This document shows positions 1-5,915 of a stretch of DNA of 6,845 nucleotides, piece by piece. Within the stretch, counting starts at the first letter, position 1, and every line of letters begins with the position of its first letter. Under the pieces are notes generated by a model that saw only the letters and a list, made by a program, of their open reading frames with translations, was not told where the DNA came from and searched no databases. This DNA is from Actinomycetota bacterium (lineage in GTDB: Bacteria > Actinomycetota > Thermoleophilia > Gaiellales > Gaiellaceae), in NCBI GenBank assembly GCA_013698195.1, contig JACCVK010000129.1:1-6845 (forward strand), in the 5' to 3' direction. A program made the translations under genes and the position numbers.

Positions 1-849
1 GCCTACAACTCACCGCTGTCCGAGTACGCCGCGCTCGGCTTCGAGTACGGCTATTCGGTGACGGCGCCCGAGGCGCTGATCCTCTGGGAAGCCCAGTTCG
101 GGGACTTCATCAACGGCGCCCAGATCATCGTCGACCAGTTCATCGTCTCCGGGCGCTCGAAGTGGGGGCAGACCTCGCGCTTGACGCTTCTCCTCCCCCA
201 CGGCTACGAGGGGAACGGTCCCGAGCACTCGAGCGCGCGCCTCGAGCGGTTTCTGCAGCTCGGTGCCCAGGACAACATCCGAATCGCGAACGCAACGACG
301 GCGGCCCAGTTCTTCCACCTTCTCCGTCGGCAGGCCCTCGATGCGACCGCACGGCCACTCGTCGTCATGACGCCGAAGGGATTGCTCCGGCTGCGCCAGG
401 CGACGTCCACGCTCGGTGAGCTCGCGGACGGCGCCTTCAGGCCGGTGCTCGGAGATTCATCCGTAGAGCCCGAGTCGGTGCGCCGCCTCGTCTTGACGAG
501 CGGCAAGGTCTACTACGACATTGCCGGGCACGAGGCGCGGGAGTCGGCTTCGAGCGTCGCCATCGCGCGAGTCGAGCTCCTGTACCCGTTCCCCGTCGAC
601 GAGGTTCGTGACCTCGTGGCCGCGTACCCGAGCCTCCAGGAGATCGTCTGGGCACAAGAGGAGCCGCAAAACATGGGCGCATGGCGCTCGATTCGCCATC
701 GCCTCGAGGAAGCGGCTTCCGTTGCGGCACAAGCCGAGCGCGTGAAGTTCGTCGGCCGCCCCTGGCGCGCGAGCCCGAGCGAGGGCTATCCGACGCTCCA
801 CCAGCGCGAGCAGGACCGGATCGTTCGCGAAGCGCTCGGCGTCGGCTAA
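1..849 (+). CDS. kgd: 2-oxoglutarate dehydrogenase E1 component, C-terminal part (5'-truncated by window edge)
   Basis: This is the last 282 residues of the thiamine-diphosphate-dependent E1 subunit, which decarboxylates 2-oxoglutarate in the TCA cycle and passes the succinyl group to the E2 lipoyl domain. The frame is open from base 1 to TAA 847-849. Family hallmarks are visible in order: SPLSEYAALGFEYGYS at the edge, then WEAQFGDFINGAQIIVDQFI, the LLPHGYEGNGPEHSSARLER stretch that forms part of the E1 active-site and interface region, LYPFP, EEPQNMGAW, and the C-terminal RPWRASPSEGYPTLHQREQ tail. The match to the family is continuous with no frameshift. In many actinobacteria this protein is a fused E2-E1 polypeptide (Kgd type). 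The N-terminus lies outside the window, so I cannot tell whether this one is fused or a stand-alone SucA. It converges with the small minus-strand gene at 1013-1189. Confidence 0.96.
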   Translation, partial: AYNSPLSEYAALGFEYGYSVTAPEALILWEAQFGDFINGAQIIVDQFIVSGRSKWGQTSRLTLLLPHGYEGNGPEHSSARLERFLQLGAQDNIRIANATTAAQFFHLLRRQALDATARPLVVMTPKGLLRLRQATSTLGELADGAFRPVLGDSSVEPESVRRLVLTSGKVYYDIAGHEARESASSVAIARVELLYPFPVDEVRDLVAAYPSLQEIVWAQEEPQNMGAWRSIRHRLEEAASVAAQAERVKFVGRPWRASPSEGYPTLHQREQDRIVREALGVG

Positions 850-1016
850 GAACTCGAATCACAATGAAGCCAGGTGTGTCGCCGGAACACGCTGCGCGGC
901 ACGCTGCGTCGTCCTCGGTCGCGCCTATGTGTCATATGGGCGCTCCCTGCGTCCTCGCATCGCACTCGCGCAGCGCGCGCCCCGGCCGACGAGCGTCATC
1001 GTGATTCGAGTTCTAA
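847..1016. repeat. Large imperfect inverted repeat between two convergent stop codons
   Basis: The outer arms GAACTCGAATCAC (850-862) and GTGATTCGAGTTC (1001-1013) are perfect inverted copies. The match continues inward with single mismatches for about eight more bases. Further in, CGCTGCGCG recurs on both arms, and the centre (921-943) is a near-palindrome, GCGCC...TATG TGT CATA...GGCGC, centred near 931, almost the same centre as the outer arms. The whole region could therefore extrude or transcribe as one long imperfect hairpin. TAA flanks both outer arms (847-849 and 1014-1016) and could be a 3-bp target duplication, but the left TAA is also the stop of the E1 gene and the right one overlaps the TAG of the minus-strand gene. 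No coding capacity is seen. It could be a MITE-like element or a bidirectional terminator. There is no T-run. The GC-rich inner arms could partly match by chance. Confidence 0.6.
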
Positions 1017-1189
1017 GGCGTACTGCGTCCGCGGGCGCGTTGCTTCAACGACGACGCGACGCGCGGCCCATGCCGACGCATGGTCTCGACGACGCGGCGC
1101 CGTTCCTCGGGCGGAAGTCGCCGCCACATCCGGAACGCTGCGAGCAGAAGACCGATGACGATTCGTCGTGCGAAGAACACGTTGAGCAT
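1013..1189 (-). CDS. Small basic protein with a hydrophobic N-terminus (hypothetical, 58 aa)
   Basis: The minus-strand frame reads ATG (1189-1187) to TAG (1015-1013), 58 codons. Residues 3-22 are mostly hydrophobic and aromatic (FF, IVIGLLLAAF, MW), interrupted by an RR at 8-9, and could form a short membrane or amphipathic helix. Residues 23-48 read like a helical, strongly basic segment (RRLPPEERRR, then RRHGPRVASSLK), and the tail is RARGRSTP. The pattern of a hydrophobic helix, an LPPEERRR turn and a basic helix is protein-like and unlike the arginine/serine noise of shadow frames nearby. A GAGG directly abuts the ATG, too close for ideal Shine-Dalgarno spacing, so initiation may be weak or leaderless. 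The gene is divergent from the operon starting at 1295 and convergent with the E1 gene. I do not recognise a named family, and the function is unknown. Confidence 0.55.
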   Translation of the reverse strand: MLNVFFARRIVIGLLLAAFRMWRRLPPEERRRVVETMRRHGPRVASSLKQRARGRSTP

Positions 1190-1294
1190 CCTCGCACATC
1201 GGGCCGGTCTCGAAACGTGCCGAATGTCTCGAAACCTGCCTGCACGTGGCCGTTTCTCGGATTTGTTCAGCTAGACTCCCCCGTCGCTGAGCCA
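1190..1294. promoter_or_regulatory. Divergent intergenic region with a 19-bp tandem direct repeat
   Basis: These 105 bases separate the start codons of the minus-strand small gene and the plus-strand operon, so both promoters should lie here. The decamer GTCTCGAAAC occurs at 1207-1216 and again at 1226-1235. Extending it, GTCTCGAAAC followed by G or C and then TGCC matches 14 of 15 positions, with a 19-bp period close to two helical turns, which would suit a dimeric regulator binding one face. A TAGACT hexamer at 1272-1277 is a plausible -10 for the plus-strand gene and would put the start about 10 bases before ATG 1295. No convincing -35 accompanies it. Binding by any protein is inference. 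Confidence 0.35.
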
Positions 1295-1633
1295 ATGCCT
1301 GACGACGTCGATCTCACGACTTCCGATACGGCTTCTCTCTTTTCGAGCGCGATTCGCGAGCACCTCGAGCTCAAGGCGCGGAACTCGAACCTGGACGGGG
1401 AGATGCCGCTAGATCCCTACCTCGACGGCGACCCGCTGGAGAACCACCCGCTCTTCAAGAGCGAGGAGCAGGCGCGGATCGAGGAGACGCTCGATGGCGA
1501 GCCGGCCGCCGAGCTGAGCTCCGAGCGGCTGCCCTGGCCGGGCGAGGAGACGGTGGAGGACGCGACCGAAGGTCCCGCTCTCGACGAGGCGCTCTGGACG
1601 GGCCGCCCGCGCGACTTCGACTGGGGCGAGTAA
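1295..1633 (+). CDS. Acidic hypothetical protein (112 aa), first gene of the M29 peptidase unit
   Basis: The ATG at 1295 gives 112 residues ending at TAA 1631-1633. The frame stays open upstream to 929, but that extension runs through the inverted repeat and the opposite-strand gene and reads as arginine-rich noise, so I start at 1295. The product is very acidic (many D and E), with no signal peptide, transmembrane segment or cysteine. Visible segments are a short helix at about 12-27 (ASLFSSAIREHLELK), a proline and acid-rich middle with LDGEMPLDPYLDGDPLENHP, a helix with SEEQARIEETLDGE at 56-69, and a C-terminal LPWPGEE...WTGRPRDFDWGE. It is probably a soluble, partly disordered cytoplasmic protein. 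Only six bases separate it from the aminopeptidase GTG, in the same frame, so the two are probably co-transcribed. I do not recognise the family. Confidence 0.75.
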   Translation: MPDDVDLTTSDTASLFSSAIREHLELKARNSNLDGEMPLDPYLDGDPLENHPLFKSEEQARIEETLDGEPAAELSSERLPWPGEETVEDATEGPALDEALWTGRPRDFDWGE

Positions 1634-1639
1634 AGCCCG

Positions 1640-2881
1640 GTGACTGCGGCTCCAGACTCGTCGCTCGGTCTGACCGGCGACGAGCGCCTTCGCCGCTACG
1701 CCGAGCTCGCGGTGCGCGTCGGTGCGAACGTCCAGCCTGGGCAAGAGGTCGTCATCACGTGCCTCGTCGAGCACGCCGAGATCGCGCGTGCGATCACGCG
1801 CGAGGCGTACCGAGCTGGTGCGAAGCACGTGGTCGTCCAGTACGGCGACCTGCACACACGCCGAGCCGCGATCGAGCTTGGCCCCGAGGAAGAGCTCGGC
1901 TGGTCGCCGCCGTACATGCTCGACTGGGTGCGCCGCTGGGATGAAGAGAACCCCGCGCTCATCTCCCTCACCGGGAACCCGAACCCCGACTTGCTGGCTG
2001 ACCTCGACCCGGCCCTCGTCGGCCGCTCGGAGGCGAAGGATCTCCGCCTTGCGTTCCTCGAGAACATCCGGGGCCGCCACATCAACTGGGTCATAGTCGC
2101 CGCACCCAACGAGGGCTGGGCCAAGCAGGTGTTCGGCGAGCCGGACGTGGAGCGTCTGTGGGATGCAGTCGCGACGGCGACGCGTCTCACGGAGCCTGAC
2201 CCGGTGGCAGCGTGGCACGCTCACGCGAAGAAGCTGGAGCGGCGCGCCGACGCGCTCAACGATCGGGGTTTCGACGCGATTCGCTTTCGCGGTCCGGGTA
2301 CGGATCTCACAGTTGGCCTCATGCCAGCGTCCCGGTGGCTCTTCGCCACCTTCTCGACGGCCGCGGGGATCGAGCACATCCCGAACATCCCAACCGAAGA
2401 GGTCTTCACGAGCCCCGACTGGCGACGCACCGAGGGCACGGTCCGCTCGACCTATCCGCTCGTCACCGCTGGAACCCGTGTGTCGGGGCTCGAGGCTCGC
2501 TTTGAGCAGGGGAAGATCGTCGACGTCTCGGCCGAGTCGGGCGCCGAGATCATCAAGGCGCAGCTCGCGACCGACGCGCAGGCTCCGTACCTGGGCGAGA
2601 TCGCCCTCGTCGACGGATCGTCACCCGTCAAGCAGGCAGGCCTTGTCTTTTGCGACACGCTCTTCGACGAGAACGCGACGTGTCACATCGCCTTCGGCGA
2701 CGGCCTGCGCGAGACCGTCGGCGAGGACGTTCCGCCCGACAAGCTTTTGGAGCATGGAGTGAACGTGTCCGGCGTCCACGTCGACTTCATGATCGGCGGG
2801 CACGACGTGGACGTCGATGGACTCGATGCCGATGGGAACGCGACGCCGATCATCCGCCAAGACGCCTGGCAGCTCGACTGA
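1640..2881 (+). CDS. M29 family metallo-aminopeptidase (thermophilic aminopeptidase / AmpS-like)
   Basis: This 413-residue protein has the usual length of MEROPS family M29, cytoplasmic dimetal (Zn/Co) exopeptidases that release N-terminal residues from peptides. The N-terminal domain shows the family opening, RYAELAVRVGANVQPGQEV (19-37). The C-terminal catalytic part carries the expected metal ligands: Glu in PNIPTEEVFTSP (253 or 254), Glu320 in LGEIALVDG, His349 in NATCHIAFG, and His380 plus Asp382 in GVHVDFMIGG. No key residue is missing, so it should be active. Translation starts at GTG 1640, six bases after the stop of the acidic hypothetical gene. No strong Shine-Dalgarno is visible, which fits translational coupling. 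The next gene starts 38 bases after its TGA. The role is probably peptide turnover. Substrate preference cannot be read from the sequence. Confidence 0.93.
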   Translation: MTAAPDSSLGLTGDERLRRYAELAVRVGANVQPGQEVVITCLVEHAEIARAITREAYRAGAKHVVVQYGDLHTRRAAIELGPEEELGWSPPYMLDWVRRWDEENPALISLTGNPNPDLLADLDPALVGRSEAKDLRLAFLENIRGRHINWVIVAAPNEGWAKQVFGEPDVERLWDAVATATRLTEPDPVAAWHAHAKKLERRADALNDRGFDAIRFRGPGTDLTVGLMPASRWLFATFSTAAGIEHIPNIPTEEVFTSPDWRRTEGTVRSTYPLVTAGTRVSGLEARFEQGKIVDVSAESGAEIIKAQLATDAQAPYLGEIALVDGSSPVKQAGLVFCDTLFDENATCHIAFGDGLRETVGEDVPPDKLLEHGVNVSGVHVDFMIGGHDVDVDGLDADGNATPIIRQDAWQLD

Positions 2882-2919
2882 GCTCCGCTCGTCCCGGGCA
2901 CGCCAGCTACAACTCGTGG

Positions 2920-4335
2920 ATGAAGTGGGTCTTCGCCTCGCTCGGAGCCGCAGTCGTCGTGGCGGGCGCCGTCTTTGCAGTCGCGCCGCGGGAGGGCTCC
3001 GACGAGCTCGTCGTGCTGCCGCAGACCGCGATGCCCGGGCGCCTTCTTGTCGGCTTCCAGGACGACGCGGCGTTGCGCTGGGCAGCCGACCGGGCGGCGG
3101 CTCTCGATCTCTCGAGGGACGCGAACGCCACCGTCATCCGGACGATCGTCGCGTGGCAGGACACGGCCCGAAATAGGCCCGGCGACACCCGAGACTCGTT
3201 CGACCCGGCGTACAACTTCGACGACCTCGACGATCTAGCCCGGAGCGCGCAACAGCGCGGAATCGAGCTCCTCGTGACCATCTGGGGCACACCCGGGTGG
3301 GCGAACGGCGGGCAGTCGCCGAGCCGCTCGCCGAGCGATCTCCAGGAGCTCGAGGACTTCTCCTATGCCCTGGCGGACCGATACTCCGGCCTGCATGCCG
3401 GTTATCCGGCAATCCGTCTCTTCAGCGCGTGGAATGAGCCGAACCTCGAGCAGTTCCTCGCACCGCAGTTCGACGAAGCGGGCGAGTCCGTCTCACCCGG
3501 TCTCTACGCCGAGATCGCACGCGCAATCCACGCAGGCGTGAAGGAAGCAAACGGCGAGGCACTCGTCGCGATCGGCGAGACGTCGCCGCGCGGTCAGGAT
3601 CGACCGAGCCGAGGAACCGTCCAGGACAGCCACTCGCCGGCTCGGTTCGCCCGGCTGCTCTCGGAGGAGGAGCCTGCGCTCGTCTTCGATGCGTGGGCTC
3701 AGCACCCGTACCCACCCCGTGCGGGGATCGCGCCCGCCCGGCCGGTCCGGTGGCCGCGCGTCGCGCTCGGGAACCTCGAGCTCTTCGGGGAGTCCCTCGA
3801 CGTCTGGTTCGGTCGGTCCGAGACTCCGATCTGGATCACCGAGTACGCGCACGAGACGGTTCCCGATCCGGTGGGTGTCTCGCTCGAGACGCAGGCCCGA
3901 TTTGCCGAGGAAGCGCTCGTCCTCGCCGCCGGCAACCCGCGTGTTCGTGTGCTGGTCTGGTTCACGCTCCTCGACCGAGCCGGCGATCGCTGGCAGAGCG
4001 GCCTCATCGCAAGCGACGGGACGCCCAAGCCGAGCTATGAGCGATTCGCAGCCGTCGCGGAGAATCTCGATCCGCGCAATCCAGTTCTCCCGGGCGACTC
4101 GGAGGTCGCACGGGTGCCGGCGCTCGAGCTCGCCCACTACATCCCGGCGGGCGCCGCCGTCGAGGTGAGTACCGAGGCGGGGGAGACGTTCAGTGTCTCG
4201 CTCCGAGGCGACGGTTGGCTCGACGTCCCGGTCGACGGTGGAGGCCCGGTTGTGTCCTTACGCATCACCGACGAGTACGGCCACACGGTCTCGCGACTCG
4301 TACGCCTGAGCCCCTCGAGCGTCGAGTTCGACTAG
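2920..4335 (+). CDS. Exported or membrane-anchored glycoside hydrolase, clan GH-A-like (GH39/GH5 type)
   Basis: The 471-residue product starts at ATG 2920. Residues 1-22 are a lysine followed by a long hydrophobic stretch, a signal peptide or N-terminal membrane anchor with no lipobox Cys. The (beta/alpha)8 barrel follows, about 35-380. The catalytic pair of clan GH-A is recognisable: the acid/base Glu173 in FSAWNEPNL and the nucleophile Glu308 in IWITEYAHET. Supporting barrel features are TIWGTPGWANG (120-130), AQHPYPP (260-266) and VLVWFTLLDR (344-353). Residues 395-465 look like a C-terminal beta-sandwich. The frame is open back to 2650, but that extension overlaps the aminopeptidase gene and precedes the signal sequence, so it is rejected. 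The enzyme acts outside the membrane on a glycan. Sugar specificity is not readable. It may be co-transcribed with the aminopeptidase. Confidence 0.87.
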   Translation: MKWVFASLGAAVVVAGAVFAVAPREGSDELVVLPQTAMPGRLLVGFQDDAALRWAADRAAALDLSRDANATVIRTIVAWQDTARNRPGDTRDSFDPAYNFDDLDDLARSAQQRGIELLVTIWGTPGWANGGQSPSRSPSDLQELEDFSYALADRYSGLHAGYPAIRLFSAWNEPNLEQFLAPQFDEAGESVSPGLYAEIARAIHAGVKEANGEALVAIGETSPRGQDRPSRGTVQDSHSPARFARLLSEEEPALVFDAWAQHPYPPRAGIAPARPVRWPRVALGNLELFGESLDVWFGRSETPIWITEYAHETVPDPVGVSLETQARFAEEALVLAAGNPRVRVLVWFTLLDRAGDRWQSGLIASDGTPKPSYERFAAVAENLDPRNPVLPGDSEVARVPALELAHYIPAGAAVEVSTEAGETFSVSLRGDGWLDVPVDGGGPVVSLRITDEYGHTVSRLVRLSPSSVEFD

Positions 4336-4344
4336 CCGCGCCGA

Positions 4345-4396
4345 CTCGAACGTCTCGGGAAGCGGACGCTCGAGCCGCCGTTTGTCGGCGCATTTT
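4345..4396 (+). terminator. Terminator-like double hairpin after the glycoside hydrolase gene
   Basis: Two inverted repeats lie just downstream of the TAG at 4333-4335. The first pairs CTCGAACGTC (4345-4354) with GACGCTCGAG (4365-4374), nine of ten positions paired, with a 10-base loop. The second pairs CGCCG (4376-4380) with CGGCG (4386-4390) around a TTTGT loop and is followed by CATTTT (4391-4396). The second has the form of a Rho-independent terminator, with a short stem and a weak T-tract. It separates the hydrolase from the next promoter. Confidence 0.5.
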
Positions 4397-4453
4397 GTGA
4401 CTTCATACCCGATGCTTGACAGACGTCGTCTATGATGTCATAGTGATGTCACG
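4397..4453 (+). promoter_or_regulatory. Promoter with repeated TGAnnTCA operator sites upstream of the RHH gene
   Basis: TTGACA at 4416-4421 is a perfect -35 hexamer. With a 17-base spacer the -10 is CATAGT (4439-4444), and transcription would begin about 4450, making the mRNA nearly leaderless for ATG 4454. TATGAT (4431-4436) is a better -10 by sequence but sits only nine bases from that -35. No Shine-Dalgarno precedes the ATG. TGAnnTCA palindromic cores occur three times: TGACTTCA (4398-4405), TGATGTCA (4433-4440) and TGATGTCA (4444-4451). The last two are 11 bp apart, one helical turn, with arms extending to TATGA/TCATA and GTGA/TCAC. They cover the -10 and start region, as expected for repressor sites. 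The RHH protein encoded next is the obvious candidate ligand (inference). Confidence 0.6.
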
Positions 4454-4912
4454 ATGCAGTTGGAAGTGCACATCCAGGCGATCCAGCAGGATCTCGCCAA
4501 TCAGGCCGGTCTCGGGGACGAGGCAGCCGCCGAAACCGCTCGCCGGATGAGCGAGGCGCTTGTCTCGACGCTGCATCTCCGCCTTCTCGACCTTCTGGGC
4601 GAGGCGGCGGCCGAGATCGGCTCCCAGCTTCCATCGGGACGCATCGAGGTTCGGCTCGCCGGCCGCGATCCCGAGTTCGTCGTCGTTATTGACGAGGTGC
4701 CGGACGCCGCTCAGCTCGTCGCCGGGGAGGAGCTCAAGGGGCGCATCACGCTCCGCCTCCCCGAAAAGCTCAAGGCGGTCATCGAGTCGGCTGCCGAGAG
4801 CGAGAACATCTCCACGAACGCTTGGCTCGTTCGCACGATCGCGCAGGCAGTCGAGTCGCGGCCGTCGAAGCGGGGCCGGCACAACCGCCTCCAGGGCTAC
4901 GCACAGGGCTAG
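4454..4912 (+). CDS. Ribbon-helix-helix (Arc/HicB-type) DNA-binding protein, probable autoregulator
   Basis: This 152-residue protein has two visible parts. Residues 1-60 are largely helical (ANQAGL...ETARRMSEALVSTLHLRLLDLLGEAAAEIG) and lead into beta-like GRIEVRLAG...EFVVVID (62-80). Residues 96-135 match an RHH fold: the DNA-contacting strand GRITLRLPEKL, helix A KAVIESAAESEN, and helix B after the STNAW turn, LVRTIAQAVES. The tail (136-152) is basic. RHH proteins bind DNA as dimers that insert the paired strand into the major groove, usually at tandem short sites. Such sites, TGATGTCA twice at 11 bp, lie directly over this gene's promoter, which suggests autorepression. No toxin-like partner follows, so I do not call it an antitoxin even though automated annotation may. 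It is 24 bases upstream of the next ORF and probably in one operon with the DUF4097 gene. Confidence 0.85.
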   Translation: MQLEVHIQAIQQDLANQAGLGDEAAAETARRMSEALVSTLHLRLLDLLGEAAAEIGSQLPSGRIEVRLAGRDPEFVVVIDEVPDAAQLVAGEELKGRITLRLPEKLKAVIESAAESENISTNAWLVRTIAQAVESRPSKRGRHNRLQGYAQG

Positions 4913-4936
4913 TCCCTGGGGCTAGAAGGGAGAGAC

Positions 4937-5074
4937 ATGCTCCTCGCACCGCTTCCATTCGAATACATCTCCTATCTCGACCATCACGTCGAGCCCGGAC
5001 AGCGCAAGCGTCGGGCACAGTCCCGGCCTACCGGGACGCGGGTCCGCCGTTCGCCCGGAAAGGCTCAGGACTAG
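4937..5074 (+). CDS. Small ORF between RHH and DUF4097 genes (45 aa, hypothetical)
   Basis: The ATG at 4937 runs to TAG 5072-5074. It is preceded by AAGGGAGAG (4926-4934), among the best ribosome-binding sites in the window, at about four to six bases from the ATG. The N-terminus is hydrophobic and aromatic (MLLAPLPFEYISYLDHH). The rest is strongly basic (GQRKRRAQSRPTGTRVRRSPGK). It ends three bases before the GTG of the DUF4097 gene, an arrangement typical of translational coupling. It may be a genuine small protein or a leader whose translation opens the next start. I recognise no family. Tight packing and the strong site are the evidence. The short, arginine-rich tail lowers confidence. 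Confidence 0.5.
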   Translation: MLLAPLPFEYISYLDHHVEPGQRKRRAQSRPTGTRVRRSPGKAQD

Positions 5075-5077
5075 CCC

Positions 5078-5911
5078 GTGAACGTCTTCGAGACTCCGGG
5101 CCAGGTGAGCCTCCAGATCCAGATCCCCAGCGGCCGCGTCGTCGTCGGGACGACTGACGAGCCTCGCACCCAGGTCGAGCTCATCTCGCTCGGACGGCGC
5201 GGCCAAGACGCCCTCGAGCAGATCCAGGTCACGCACGACGAGCGCGGCGGCCGCCACGTGGTCTCGATCGAGCAGCGGAATCGCATCCAGTGGGGCCCGC
5301 TTCAGATCAGCTGGGGTGGCGACGTGGAAGTGCGGGTCAGCTGTCCGCTCGGCACCCACCTCGAGCTCAGCGGCGCGTCGACGGACTTCAGGGCCGAGGG
5401 CCGTTACGGGGACGTCTTGGCGCGCACGGCGTCCGGAGACATCCTGATCGGGGAAGTCGCGGGCAAGCTCGAGGTGAAGACTGCGAGCGGCGACGTGAGC
5501 CTCGAAAGCGTCGAAGGGGAGAACGGCACGCTGGCGACAGTCTCGGGCGACGTGGCGATCGGTCACGCTGCGAGCGAGCTCACGTTGCGAACTGTGTCCG
5601 GCGACATGGAGCTCCGCGTCGTCGATCGCCCCCTGACCATCTCGACGACCTCGGGTGACGTGGATCTCCGCTCGCTCGAGGGCGGAGAGCTCCGGGTCCA
5701 GTCCGTCTCGGGTGACTGCCGCATCGGTATCGGTCGCGGAACACGCATCTGGGTAGATGCGTCGTCGGTTGCCGGCGACATGAAGTCGGAGCTGGCGATG
5801 GGCGACGAAATGCCCGAAGAAACCGAAGAGCCGTCCGGCGAGGTCGTGCCGGTGCAGGTGAAGACCGTGAGTGGCGACGTCGCGCTCGTGCGCGCATTGC
5901 CCGTCGCGTAG
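5078..5911 (+). CDS. DUF4097-type beta-strand repeat protein (cytoplasmic, adhesin-like)
   Basis: The 277-residue protein starts at GTG 5078. Residues 1-95 form a beta-rich N-terminal section (SLQIQIPSGRVVVGTT...VEVRVSCPLGTHLELSG). From about 100 on it is built of repeated strands with a turn motif SGD at 119, 137, 156, 174, 192, 211 and 266, with AGD at 232, a spacing of about 18-19 residues. This is the pattern of DUF4097/putative adhesin beta-solenoids. An acidic insert (EMPEETEEPSGE, 244-255) precedes the last repeat. There is no signal peptide, lipobox or transmembrane segment, so it appears cytoplasmic although the family is often labelled adhesin. The biochemical role of this family is not established. 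Family members often sit next to regulators, and here the partner is the RHH protein upstream. An AGGA lies about nine bases before the GTG. Confidence 0.88.
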   Translation: MNVFETPGQVSLQIQIPSGRVVVGTTDEPRTQVELISLGRRGQDALEQIQVTHDERGGRHVVSIEQRNRIQWGPLQISWGGDVEVRVSCPLGTHLELSGASTDFRAEGRYGDVLARTASGDILIGEVAGKLEVKTASGDVSLESVEGENGTLATVSGDVAIGHAASELTLRTVSGDMELRVVDRPLTISTTSGDVDLRSLEGGELRVQSVSGDCRIGIGRGTRIWVDASSVAGDMKSELAMGDEMPEETEEPSGEVVPVQVKTVSGDVALVRALPVA

Positions 5912-5915
5912 CGGG

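Noticed and set aside
850..1013. tRNA T-loop-like GATTCGAGTTC / GAACTCGAATC
   Set aside because: No T-stem pairing, anticodon arm or acceptor stem can be built on either strand. The match is part of the inverted repeat arms.
929..1294. Upstream extension of the acidic hypothetical protein to 929
   Set aside because: It starts in the middle of the fold-back element, runs across the opposite-strand small gene, and changes abruptly in composition at residue 1 of the 1295 start.
1409..2377. Long minus-strand open frame (322 codons)
   Set aside because: It lies opposite the acidic hypothetical and M29 genes. Its translation is arginine-rich with no domain, the usual mirror of a high-GC coding strand.
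2650..2919. N-terminal extension of the glycoside hydrolase
   Set aside because: It overlaps the well-supported aminopeptidase gene out of frame and would bury the signal sequence that starts at 2920.
3493..4137. Minus-strand open frame of 214 codons
   Set aside because: It is antisense to the glycoside hydrolase barrel, with no recognisable motif and composition typical of a shadow frame.
4454..5074. Toxin-antitoxin pair (RHH antitoxin plus small basic protein)
   Set aside because: The 45-residue ORF has no toxin motif and the operon continues to a DUF4097 gene. An RHH domain alone does not make an antitoxin.
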